64,000 bases of DNA from Brachionus manjavacas (Eukaryota > Rotifera > Eurotatoria > Ploima > Brachionidae): positions 1,860,001 through 1,924,000 of the forward strand of contig JAHQIY010000002.1 in NCBI GenBank assembly GCA_019054805.1, written 5' to 3'. Under the pieces are notes generated by a model, which was given only the letters and a program-made list of their open reading frames with translations, was not told where the DNA came from and did no database searches. Numbering within the stretch: position 1 is the stretch's first letter; each line of letters begins with the position of its first letter. This document shows, piece by piece, positions 35,672 to 47,592 of this stretch. The position numbers and the translations under genes were made by a program.

Positions 35672-38600
35672 AATCGGAATTAGATAATAAATTAATAAAT
35701 AAATTTTAAAAACAAGCAATTTATCATTCTAAGGCTTTGTCAATCTAAAAAGAATATTTTCTTGGATTAATGTTTTATTGCGGCTGATCTGCATAACCTG
35801 AAATTGAAATTTTAAGATTTGTTTTTTAATTAATTGTTTTTTTTCCTATTTTTTTTTTTTGAAATTAAGCTAAAACCATGTATATAAATATAAATATATA
35901 TAAATTTATATGTAAATAAATATATATGTATTTTTAATGTTTTAGATTTGCGCATATGCCAGTCGATGCTTTTTTGAAGGAAGCTAAATGATGCTTTGAA
36001 AATGATTGTGTATCTTTAAAACTTGATGAAATTTATTCATTTTTTTCTGAGTTTACTAATTAAAATAGCTTTATATTATTTTAAAATATTTTTTATTTAA
36101 TGTTATCTGTAATCTGTACCAAATGATTAAAAATGAAAAAAAAATTTTTTCTACATTTTAAACAAATTTTTAGTTCGTCGACACATGATTAGATCAGCTT
36201 TTTTGATTTAATTGAAGGATGAAAGTTTGAGGAAGTTAGAATAAAAAACAACTGCTTTATGTCGAAAAAATATCAAACGGTAATTTTCAATGTTAAATTA
36301 ATCACTTTTAATTAAAAAATATGATAATTTAAAACTGTTTTGGCTTATTAAAACGTTTCGCTATTTTTTAATAGCTATTATTTAAATTCTCGTTTTTCTG
36401 AGACATTTAATGAACAATTTAGAATATCGAATAATCTTGATTTTTTTAAAGCAATATCCAATTCATTATTCTTATCTGAATCATTTTTGTCAATACTTTA
36501 ACCGGATTTTGTTGCTCACTTAAATAGCAGCCTTCTTTTCTATCAGTTGAAATTAATCTAATTAAATAGCTCATTTGGAACAAATTTGATTTTTGAATAT
36601 GTTTTTCGAATTTCATGGTTTGCAGATTGAAAAGTGTTTGATTAATTTTCGATTTTATTCTAATTTAAAACTTGATACAAAATAAATTTTGTTCAAAATT
36701 CTAAATCTTATTTCTTCTAGATAGCTAATTTTTTACGATTTTAATAGAACTTAAAATGAGACTTTTTAAATTTTATTATTTTGAAAAAAAAAAAAACAAA
36801 ACTGAAATAAATCTTCTTAAAATCCTATTTTTCTTACAGTAATTGAAATCACATTATCTTCGACAAAGCCTTGGGTTTGGTTTCACACATTTTATTTTTT
36901 TAATTAATTAAGAAATTAATTAAGACTGTATTGGTGTCTCAATTTTATTATTCCACCAATTCATTGACATTCACTAGGATTTAAACTTATTTGTCTTAAA
37001 TTTATACAGAGGTTAACGATATTATGTAACCATATGATAAAATGTAAAAGCTAGTGGATTTAATATTAATTAGCTAGTTTTGTGAACATTTTTATGATAC
37101 CAATATGATTGATTTAAATATTGACGTTTTGCCAAAAATAATAAGTAAATTAAATAGTTATTCGGTATGCAAAGAATATTATATTTTTCTAAAAACTGAT
37201 AATTGTTCCGTTCAGTTGTCTGAAGAACATTTTCATCAAGAAAATTCAAAGATAAATTAAAAGGTATTGATTTTTTTCAGTATCTAATTCTTGGAGTTTT
37301 TATTTTAAATTTTAAAGGTGGTAGATTGAAAGCAAATACAAAAAATAGAAGAAAAATAACAATTCCTTTTTGTAGCTTAAAAAAATTATTTAAAAAGATA
37401 AGTTTAAATAGACATCGTTTCAATTGTTCAACTAATCAGTAAATCTAAAAAATTTCATTCTGGATCTGTCGATTCATTCACTTAAAATTGAATATTAGTT
37501 TTAAATTTTGAAATGATCTATGCCTTAATATTTGAAATGAACCTAAGAAGGCATACTGATAAGGGAAGGTATGAGAAAAATTTTGATCGCATAACTTCTA
37601 ATTGCATTAGATTAGCTTTGTTTAAACAAAAAAAATAATTCAAAATATAATTAATTTCTCTGGAATTGCTTAATCTCAAAAATATGGTACTTAGATTTAA
37701 TGCTCAATTACAAGCTAGAAATTCGCTCTGACTTTAAAATCGATAACTTTTCATATTTTTTTAATTAACCATTAATTCTTTTAAGACATTGATCAACATT
37801 TTGTTTTAGACTTAAACTGTTCTTTAAATCAACTCTTAAAAATTAAAATCAAAGAATTTAATTATTTGCGGATTGAAAAAAAATCAAATATGTTTCTGAT
37901 TCAATTGATATTTGACACATAAAATGCGTCATGACACCTAATTGGTGCCTTTACGAAAATGAATAAAGTAATTTTATACCTTTTATTTTACAAATGCAGC
38001 ATTATTTTCGGAAAATTGATTCAAAAGAAATCTGGAAATAGAACATTGCTAGGGTTTATAAACCCATCTAAATAAGCAGTCTTCTTCAACCAAGTACTTG
38101 CTGCATATGGCAGCAAGCTAAATTCTCAAACAAGTTTAGATAAATGCTCCGGAACATTTGCAGGAGCTGATAACTGATTTTTCTATTAAACCCAATTTTC
38201 AACTTAGTGCTCCTTTATCCACTCAAGCTAATTTATATTCCTCTTGAACATAAATATAAATTTTATTAAAACAGGCATCAAAAGCCGAAAGTATTAAAAA
38301 AATGGTGCAAAACTCTTCAGTTTATTTATTGTCTTAAACTAATTGAAAGTCATAGAAAAATTGATAATGACAAATTTAAAAAAAATCTTTCCTTGCATAA
38401 AAAAGCGTTTTCTATTCATAAAAAAATTCAACTAATTTTACCTGTCTTATTTGAATAATTTAATCATGCAAATGAGAAAAAAAATAATCTAAAGAGAAAA
38501 TTTTTTAAATTAATTATTTACAATTTGGTTAATTTAAGCTTCAAAAGCATAAATTTCGTGTTTTGAAAAGTTTTGATAGGCTTTGTTCGACCCATTAAAG

Positions 38601-38979
38601 AAATCGACCGGATTCAGAAAAAAATGGCTTGATTCTTAATAGGTTTATCTAATAATGATTAATTAAGTTTGATTTATTTTGTTTAACCAAGTTACAATTT
38701 GCACGCACTTTTAGATAGATTTAAGCTAGTGCATACGGTGTCGGTGAATTGAAATTTCTACCTCATAGTCGTTTTCCTCTAGAGTTAATTGCTTACAAAT
38801 TCAACTAATCAATTTTTATCAGTACTCATTGATTCGTATTAGAATCTTTGATAACAAGGGCGTAAAAAAATGGATCATAAAATATGGACTAAAAACAAAT
38901 AACATTTTTAAAGTATCATTTGGAATCTACAAGAAAAAAATCATTCGAAGTTTAAATTGATTTCAAATTGTTTATTTTA
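35672..38979. other. Intergenic stretch
   Basis: 3.3 kb of AT-rich sequence with no recognisable gene. It contains a TATAAA-type low-complexity tract at about 35878-35935. Two perfect palindromic stretches occur close together: GGGTTTATAAACCC at 38053-38066 and an inverted pair CTTGCTGC/GCAGCAAG at 38097-38117. Confidence 0.55.
38971..38976 (-). terminator. Poly(A) signal of GPN3
   Basis: AATAAA on the minus strand starts four bases after the GPN3 stop codon, implying a very short 3' untranslated region. Confidence 0.45.
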
Positions 38980-40096
38980 TCAATCATCGTATGGCTCATG
39001 TTTATCTAAATCATCATCTTCATCTCGATCAAGTTCTTTTGGTTCCTTTACTTCTTGTTCTTCACCATATTGCATTATGTTATCTATCATCATTAGGGCA
39101 TCATTGATCGAATCCTCGTCGTTGTAGTTTAGAGGGTGAAATTTAACCAAGGAATAGTCTTCGATTATCCGCGCTAGTACACTGTTGAGTTTAAAAAACC
39201 GCTTTTTGTATCTAGCTGTTTCCGTGTTTTGACTCAAAAGATTTACATCCGGCTCCAGATATCTAATTTTTTTAATAAATAAATTCATTAATATCACAGT
39301 TTTTTTTATTTTTTAAATCTTAGACACATCCAACCCTAGAACCAGTTTTTTTATTTTCAACTCTAGGGAAAGATAGCTCAATTCTGGCATGTATCAATTA
39401 AAACTTAATGAGCGCATACTTGTCTAGGTTGTCTTGATCACTTTTGCTTAAGAGATCAATTTTGGTCATTATGTTAACATGAGAAATCTCCAGAGTGACC
39501 ATTACAGAGAGTGCCGCAAGTACACCAGAAAAGTACTTGGGAGTGTCGATCAGAAATTGAGCATCTAACAAGAATACACCAACAGTTCTAAAATTCCATC
39601 TTTCCAGCTGTTCCACTAGTTGTTTCATTATAGGCAAATGAGTGTACAATTCAATTTGACCAGGACAATCAAACAGAACATAGTCATCGTCAGAGTCTTC
39701 ATCCAATTGTTCCAATAACCAGTCGAAATTTTTTGAAAAATATCTTTTTGTCAAAATTTAAAATATGATGAAAGTAGATTAAAGTTTTGAATTTCTACTC
39801 CATGCAAAAAAGGAGACCTCCATTTGGTCCGAAATGTAGACTGTCATCGTCCATCACATCATCGAGTTGAATTAAATCCCTTATGTCAGCTGCTAATGGA
39901 TATTGAAAATATTCTGCCGCTGGGTCCAGATTGACAACTTTCACTGATCTTTTAATTACTTCACAATGTTTGTAAATCATGTCACAATATGTTGACTTAA
40001 TAATTTTTTGCATATTTTTTTTAACTATTTAAAAGCTTAAATATTTACTTTGCCACTACCAGCCGGACCCATTACTAACTGTGCAAAGCGAACCAT
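38980..40096 (-). CDS. GPN3: GPN-loop GTPase 3
   Basis: Cytosolic GTPase needed, with GPN1, for assembly and nuclear import of RNA polymerase II. Four exons on the minus strand, 40096-40049, 39995-39799, 39743-39420 and 39262-38980, join in frame to 283 residues (human 284). The P-loop is GPAGSGKS at about 10-17. The family-defining GPN motif is FGPNGG at 71-76. [23 protein letters not shown] (switch II region) and [11 protein letters not shown] (the nucleotide-base motif, Thr in place of Asn) follow. The C-terminus is acidic, as in the family, and ends KHEPYDD. Introns are 53-157 bases. The start is unambiguous because [16 protein letters not shown] aligns with the N-terminus of known GPN3. 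Identification is secure. Confidence 0.97.
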
Positions 40097-41867
40097 CTTT
40101 ATTTAAAAAAATCTAAATTATATCTAAATTTGAGTTAAAATATCAAAAATAACTAAATTATGTAATCGATATCCTGAATTGGATTGAAAAAAGTATTTTT
40201 TATTTTTGTCGGGAGTCCTTCTTGGTTTGTATGATAAATTTTTTTGTTCTAGTTTTCTGTTTTATCGTGCCTTTAACTCATGATTATTAAATTGAATAAT
40301 TTTCTTTTAGCTCTATGTCCGTAAATGAATATTTTTTTAACTATATTTTTCTAAGATTTAAATTAATTTTGGGTTCTTTGAATCGATTTTTCTAAATTTG
40401 TGCAATTCGTGTTCATCAAAAATCGTGCCGTTTCCGAACATTTTTCCTACATTGGCTGTTCCTTTTGAACAATTCTCAGACATAAAAAAGTAAGATAATT
40501 ATAGATCTATGAAAAAAAGTAGTAAACGATTCAGAAAAATCATAAATGGCTCTTAATTACTAAGTTTTAGGAACGAAAATTTGTTGCATTAAAACATAAA
40601 ATTTTTCTGGGTAAATGAACAAATTTAATTTTAAATCTTTAAAAATTGATCCATTATTAAAACAGATTGGCGATCTAAATTTAGAAGTTTTGTTTCCAAT
40701 ATTAGAACTTGTGAAGAGAAACTAAATTATTTATCTCTAAATATAAGCCTTATGGATGAGATTTATTTTTTTACTAATCACAAAAAAAATTTAATTTTTG
40801 GAGTGATCACTTGAAAAATATTATTTAATTTTTATCATTATTTATTTTAAATTTAGAATCTGCTAACACTGCTTTCTAAAGTTCTTGACATATCGTAAAT
40901 GTCACATAGAACTTAAGTCTTTTAGCCCGAAAGTAATTTTTATTAATTTAGACTGCTATTTCCGAGGAAAAATATATTTATAAAGCAAAAAAGTAATTTT
41001 TTCATTCTTCCAGAAATTGAAAAAAGCAATTTTTGCTACCACTGAATATTCTATTTGTCTAATTTAAATAATTTAAAACAATCGTGAACCTGTATCCCTA
41101 CGGATTATAGGAATCTAATGTGAAAATAATAAAAATTGCAATTTATTTTTCAGAAAATGTTCAATTAATGAAATGAATTTAAAGAAAATTTCTAATGATT
41201 ATTATTAGACTGAATAAAGATTCAAATTTATTTTATAATTAACCACTCTCTATCTTTTGAGAATATGCTCAAAAAAATTTTTGGATCAGTAATTTAGAAA
41301 GATTTTTTTTAATTTATAACTCTTGATGCTGCCTGAAGGAAATGTTAACTGCTTTAAGATACATTTTATTAATCAAGTAAGGATTAATTCTTTTTGGATT
41401 CGAAGCCAAAATTTAAGAAAAAAAATTAAATCAAACAACTTTCAAATTTTTGGTTAAGTAAATTTGATTTTATTAATTATAGTTTAGACTCATTGATTAA
41501 CTAATTCCACATTATAAAATAAACAATAAATGCGCGCTTTTTTGCATAAGGATAATTAAGACAAGATTTAGTGTTTGACCCCGAATGTTGCAAAAGTATC
41601 CGGATCCAAAATCTATCTATTTACATTTTTATTAAACAAAATCCTAAAAAAATTAAATATACATTCTAATTTAAGTCTGATTAAGGGAAATGAGTAAAAA
41701 TTATTATCTATTTTTAAAATATTAACAAAAACTTTTTAAATACATTGAAGATAATTACAAAATAGATGAATAAAGGCTTAAAATTTTTAAATATCGCTTG
41801 CTTAAATATTTCACAAATTTATCATAAATTTTTAAATAAAAAAAGCCTAAAATTAATGGTTTTGCCG
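40097..41867. other. Intergenic stretch
   Basis: AT-rich non-coding sequence between GPN3 (upstream side) and the 3' end of DCAF12. No repeat family or RNA gene was recognised. Confidence 0.6.
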
Positions 41868-44800
41868 CTATTGCCAAATTCCTGCGTAATGTCCATATAA
41901 ATTAATGGTCAGTGGGCCACCCACAGTCAAAAGTTTTGTCCCGGTTGGATCATATGAGTGCGAATAGATAGCATGAGAATTATCTGTGCCATTAGTGTAC
42001 GATAAGTTTTCGTAATAGGTCTCATTCCTCATCTTAAATTTTAAAAATTAAAAAAAAACTTCTTAGATAGTATTTTGCTTACGATCCATCCACCAGTTGT
42101 TTGGAGGCTCAAGTGGTTCTCGATTTTACTTTGGTCATCATTTTGAGACAAAAATTTGTTTGCGCGAACGTCATAGAATAAAATGGTACCAACACCAGTT
42201 CCTATAGATACTACATTGTTCCTGAAATGAAGAGAACGAACACCTTAGAAAGAATTATTTACAAAATTTGGAGTTTTATTTTTTGGTTTAAGATCCATTA
42301 CCTATATCTTTTTTGATAAATATTGGATATGTGATTGCTCGAGCATTATTGGCGTCTAGGAGTTGAACGTGAGAGGCTGATCCAACCGCATATATTGAAA
42401 AATCGCTGTTGATTGTTAAACAAACATTTTCTTTAAGCGGTGAAAGCTTTTTGGTATATTTCTACAAATAAAAAAATTTAATTAATATAATGGAAGTTAA
42501 ACAAACATTTTAATATTTAAAACTTTTGCGTCTACTAGCGTCTATATACAAAGATAATTGATATTTTATTAATTTTTTAATTGTGAAATAAATTCGATTT
42601 CCGGATGTACTGGTTTGATGATATTTACTCAAATTGAACCTTATTTTTTCACTTTTAACTAAAAAAATAAGTTTTTCATTTGCCAAATTCAATAACCTTT
42701 TTTCTAGAAGTCTAAAATTGGTTCTGTGAATGCAGCATGGTGCAACATTCATAGTTGCATCATTTGTAATAGTCTGCTAATGATATATAAAATCTCTGCA
42801 AAATGCACCACGCTCGAAAAAATTTTAATTGACATTAAAACTCTGCAAATTTAGCAGACCTTGATATTTGAAGTAACTTTGAATGTTGCATCATGCTGCA
42901 TTCATAGATTCAATATTTTAAGAGTATGTTCAATGATAGGTAATTCAATATTTTTACACTTTTTTCTGTTCTTTTATTCATTACTGGATTTCAGAAAACC
43001 TTAATTTTAAAATAAACGGAATTATCAAAAAATTAACTGCAATAATTTTGAATTTGTTAATTCATCATTGTTAGGAAAAAAATTCAGGACTGATTATCAA
43101 AGCTAGCTTAAATTTTAAAAATAATTTTATGATTTAAACATTCAAATTCAATTTAGAAAAAAATAACTTTTTTTTAAATAATGATAATGACAGAATAAAA
43201 TTTTAAAATAATTAAATAAATTTAAACTTTTTAAGATATTATTTTAAACTAATTTTTTGAATTTACAGTACAATCCAGAACAAATTTAATGACTCGCTTG
43301 CATGTTTCTAGACTGAATACTAAACTTTTTTAGTGTTTAGTAACCAGGTTTTGTTTTCTTGTAATAAGCTGCTCTGCAATGTTTATGTTGTGTTTTCGAT
43401 GTTTAGCTAATGTGTTTCCACACTGTACAAACAATGTAGTAGTACTATACTCTTTCTCTAACAAGTCTAACTTCTTGAAGAACAACAAATGTTATATTTG
43501 TTAAGCTTTCAGTAGCATTCAGCTCTGAACACCGTTTTTTTATACTCGCTACTACTATAACGTCTTTCGACGCCATTATTCAAAGTCTCCTTGACTCGCG
43601 AGTCCTGGCACGTTCTCATAGGAAGAAAATCGTTGTTCTAATGCCAGATTCCATTTTTTAGATGAATGGTAAAAACCTGCCAGAGTAACGATTTGGCAAT
43701 GAAATCATAGTAAATAAAAATATATTTCAACTTTTCACTTTAAAATTGATTTTTTTCTAAATAAAATTAATTGATCACTTTTTTTTATTTAATAGAAATT
43801 TTACATTTTTCAATTCTAATTAAACCTCACTTCATTTCAGAATTGAAAATTCATCTCAAAATGCTTCGGTTTGTTAAAAATAACCTGATAATTATTAATT
43901 TTACATAATAATTTTTATCTCAAAGAAACCATATAATTTTCAAACTGCAATTATACTTTAGAATCATAAAAACTCGAATAAATATTCTTAGATTAGCATT
44001 AACTCAAGGGACCATCTATTTATTGCCTCAGCTTTCAATTAAATGAAGAATAAACGTAAATATTTAAAAATCAAAAATAATTTTATAGCCTTTGATTTGA
44101 ACTCTAAATCGAAGATAAAAAAATAAATTGTTAAAATTAAGAATTAGAAAAATAATATATCATCTTATCACTTTGATTGATTTGTAATTTTTTACTTCTA
44201 AAATGTATAACTAAATTTGCCAAAATCCGAAAAAAATTTAAAATCGATTTTTTTCTCCATATAAGTACTCTCATTTCTAATTGTGTTTCATATACCTGTT
44301 AAGTATTTTTTTTTCAAAATCAACAAAATTAAACAAACAACTCATAAAAAAATTTTGAATTTAATTTTTCCAAAAAGTCAAACCCAATTCTCAAGGAGTC
44401 TTGATGAAATTTTTTTTGATCACGTGATCAAAGCAAAAAAATACAATTTGCAACATTAAAAAAGAGAAAATATTTACCTGTTCAAACCTATTGATATCGA
44501 AATAATGAAAAGCAGAATTCATGGAAATAGCGGCTATTTCGTTGCGTTTGGGGTTGAATGCCAAAGCCCTAATTCGTTTGCTTTGTTTGCATTTTATCAC
44601 CTTAGTAGGTGTTTTATATCTCATTCTTTGCTGCGAATGTCTAAGGTTTCCCAAAAGGCTCACACATCTTCGCTTCGTATCTACTCGTTCGTCATCATTC
44701 AAATTCGACTCTGGCTCATCATCCTCATCTTCATCCTGATTAACTTCACTATTAAACGAATCAACAAACGAACTAGAACTATTAAAGACAAATTCATCAT

Positions 44801-45851
44801 CAGTGTCGTCATCCTCTTCATCCATCTCCTCATTGCTAAGTTCCAAATTGGACCCACTCGAATACCGAAACAAGTAATCATGAAAATTGGCCTGATCACT
44901 CTGGTCCTCGTCCTCATCCTCGGTTATATTGTCATTTATATCAAATGCATCATCATTGAATCTTTCTCTGCCAGTAACAAAATTAAAACTGCGTCTGGGT
45001 ATAAAATTTTCAATGTTATAGAAACCGAATCTATTTCCCGGAGCCAGAGTTCGGTTTAAGTTAAAAAAATTCTGAAAAGAACTTCTAGGTGATGCAAAAG
45101 ACTGGAAAGGATTGAGTCTGACAGGAATGCGCGAACTTATGGGTGGACTAGAGGGCGAACTTCGCTTGAGGTTTTGCCTGTCCACCCGTCCGTCCATGTC
45201 TGTATAGTTGAGAATTTTTGACCTGGAACAGCTGTCCGAACTATCTGATTTGTTCAGCGAACTGGAAGAGTTGATTCTGTTTGATTTTAAATTGGTGAAA
45301 TTTTTGGAATTGTTCACAGTCCACAGAGCAAGCCGGTTGTCTCCGGCGCCTGTAACAACATGGTCCTCGTCCAGCCAAGCTATGTCAAATATCCAGTACT
45401 TGTGAGCATTGAAGCCTACCATCACAGGCTCCAGAGAAGGAAGAGTATAGACAGCTATGTCGTTCACATGCTCAGCTCCTGTGGCCAAGTATGTGCCCGA
45501 AGGATTTATTGAAATGGAATGGATTCCGCAGTGGTTTTGGATATTTTTGCTATGTGGATGGCTTTTGAGCGGATTTTGAATTGAGTATTTTCCTGTTATG
45601 GTGTCCAATATGACCAGTTTGTTGCACTTGGTACCCATGATGCATTTTCGTTCATCCAACCATTGGGCTGTGAATATCTTGTTTATGTTGGAGCCTTTCA
45701 GATCGTATTCATTTTCTTTAAGAGTGTGAGGTAGTCGGGAGGTGAAATGCTCCGAATTGCGGATTTCGTTTGCCGTAATTCGTTGCTTGAATGATTTCAG
45801 ACTGGACGAGCCATAAATTTCATGATCAAGAGTATAGTTTAATATGTTCAT
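41868..45851 (-). CDS. DCAF12: DDB1- and CUL4-associated factor 12 (WD40)
   Basis: Substrate receptor of the CRL4 ubiquitin ligase; the human protein recognises C-terminal double-glutamate degrons. Exons 45851-44478, 42461-42302, 42243-42083 and 42032-41868 join in frame to 619 residues. Conserved segments in order: INKIFTAQWLDERKCIMGTK, CGIHSISINPSGTYLATG, AHKYWIFDIAWLDEDHVVTG, RIRALAFNPKRNEIAAIS, NVCLTINSDFSIYAVGSASH, VVSIGTGVGTILFYDVRA and finally GGPLTINLYGHYAGIWQ, all matching DCAF12 blades. It is longer than human DCAF12 (453) because a Ser/Asn/acidic insertion of roughly 230 residues sits between two blades, rich in Asp/Glu runs. The N-terminus lacks the basic leader of the human protein. 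Intron 1 is 2.0 kb and contains a foldback repeat. Confidence 0.93.
42720..42913. repeat. Foldback (MITE-like) element in DCAF12 intron 1
   Basis: The left arm (42720-42754) and right arm (42876-42913) are inverted copies centred on GAATGCAGCATGGTGCAACATTCA and TGAATGTTGCATCATGCTGCATTC. Inner GTCTGCTAA and TTAGCAGAC also pair. The total of about 194 bases has no coding capacity and lies wholly within the intron. Confidence 0.75.
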
Positions 45852-46961
45852 GATTGAATTTGCCTAGGAGATCCTAAATTATTTCCTAAATTTTCTAGTT
45901 TTTTGTCTATCAGAATTTTTATTTTTGTTGTTCTAAAAAAAATTGAAATTTTTTTTTTTGAAAAAAAAACTAAATGGTAAATGTTTATGGAACTAGTTTG
46001 CTCTTTAGTTTCTCTCGCATTTTTGATCAAACTAAAACATATGAATTTTGGGAAAAAATTTTAACGAAATCAAAAGAAATGCGTAAAATATACAAAATTC
46101 AAGTTTGAAAAAATTAGCATAATTTTTAATATTTTCGTGTTTAAATCAAAATTTATTTGAATTTTATTAATAGATTAAATTGGTAAGCTTTTAAATTTTG
46201 TCTTTAATCAGCATCCATATCCATTCAGGATGTTTAACTAACCACACTGAAAAAAAAAATAGTTGATTTTTTAAATGCATGAATTATTCAGATAAAAAGT
46301 AAACATTCTTTTGACTGAAAATTAATTTAGTCTTAGTTTAAATATATATATTTTCAAAATATGGCCCACATTTTTAAAGTTTTTGTGCACAATTAATTGA
46401 AAAATTATTTTAGCCTCGTTTAAGACTTTACTAAGTTTTAAAAATTTACTCATTTTTTTCAGGCTTTTTGACGATCTGCATGAATAAGAAATATTCTTAT
46501 AAAAATTAATTTTAGATTCCTTAATAAGATGATAATAATCGTAAAAAATAGTATAAAAAATTTAATATTTAGTTTATTTTTTAACATAATTAGATAAATA
46601 TTTTGATATTAAAACACTCTTGACAAATATTTTTTAAAAATTTATGGTAATTTTAAGAAGTTTTATAAAACTTGAACTTCATTTAGAATTTACTTTACAA
46701 TTTTACTTTTTTTTTATTTTTACATCACCATATTGGTGGCAAATGAATAAATAATAATAGTAAATAATTAGACAAAAAGTAAGTCTTTGAATTTTTTTAG
46801 GGCGATCTTCTCAAACTATGTAGGATTTTTCCCTGGTGATTTTTAAATTGTTTAAAAATTGACGACTTCGATAAATAAATAAATAATAATTACGATAAAT
46901 ATGGAAAAAAAGAAAAAAAAAGAGGTATAAACAATGAAAATATTTAAAAGTAAAAATCCTT

Positions 46962-47430
46962 TCTGTATTTTTTGTACTCTTTCTAATTATTTCATTTGAC
47001 CCTGTTCCTTTTTGTACTTTCTGTACTTTTTGTTCTTAATGGTAATAAAAAAACCTTTTATTAATCAATATTTAAAATATAAATTTTATATTTGACTAAT
47101 ATTTTTCTTACCTTCACCATACCCTAATCCCTAAACCAGGGCTCCGCCCCGGACCCCGTTTAAGTTTTAATAAAATGATTAAAATTACCATTAATCACAA
47201 AAATTACAAACAGGAACAGGGCCAAATATATTAATTAGACAAATTACAAAAAAAACAGAAAGTACAAAAAGGAACAGGGCCAAATAAAATAATATTCTGA
47301 AAAAGAACAAAAAGAACAGAAAGTACAAAAAGGAAGAGGGACAAATGAAATAATATTCTGAAAAAGTACAAAAAGGATCAGGGCCAAATAAATTTATTAG
47401 AAAAAGTACAAAAAGTACAGAAAAGAAAAT
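46962..47430. repeat. Inverted and tandem repeat array
   Basis: From 47208 on, about four degenerate copies of a ~60-base unit occur, with the core AGTACAAAAAGGAACAGGGC followed by CAAAT. A reverse-complement copy of the same unit lies at 46962-47040 (TTTGACCCTGTTCCTTTTTG). Between them is a short GC-rich block around 47135-47160. It may be a satellite-like or foldback transposon; no protein is encoded. Confidence 0.7.
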
Positions 47431-47592
47431 GATTTTTTAAAAGTTTGATCTCATTGTCTATCCATGAAAAAAAAAGAAAAAATAACAAAGTAAAATTCAA
47501 TAATAATTTTCAAATTAAAATAAACAAACATTTTAAATGATATTTTTTTATTTACTGAAAACACCCATTAACCGGTTCCTTTCTTTTTTAAC

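Noticed and set aside
35878..35935. Possible TATA-rich promoter or origin
   Set aside because: A simple low-complexity TATAAA tract upstream of the GPCR; such runs are frequent in this AT-rich genome.
42510..42752. 80-codon minus-strand frame in DCAF12 intron 1
   Set aside because: It overlaps the foldback element and is not needed for the DCAF12 model.
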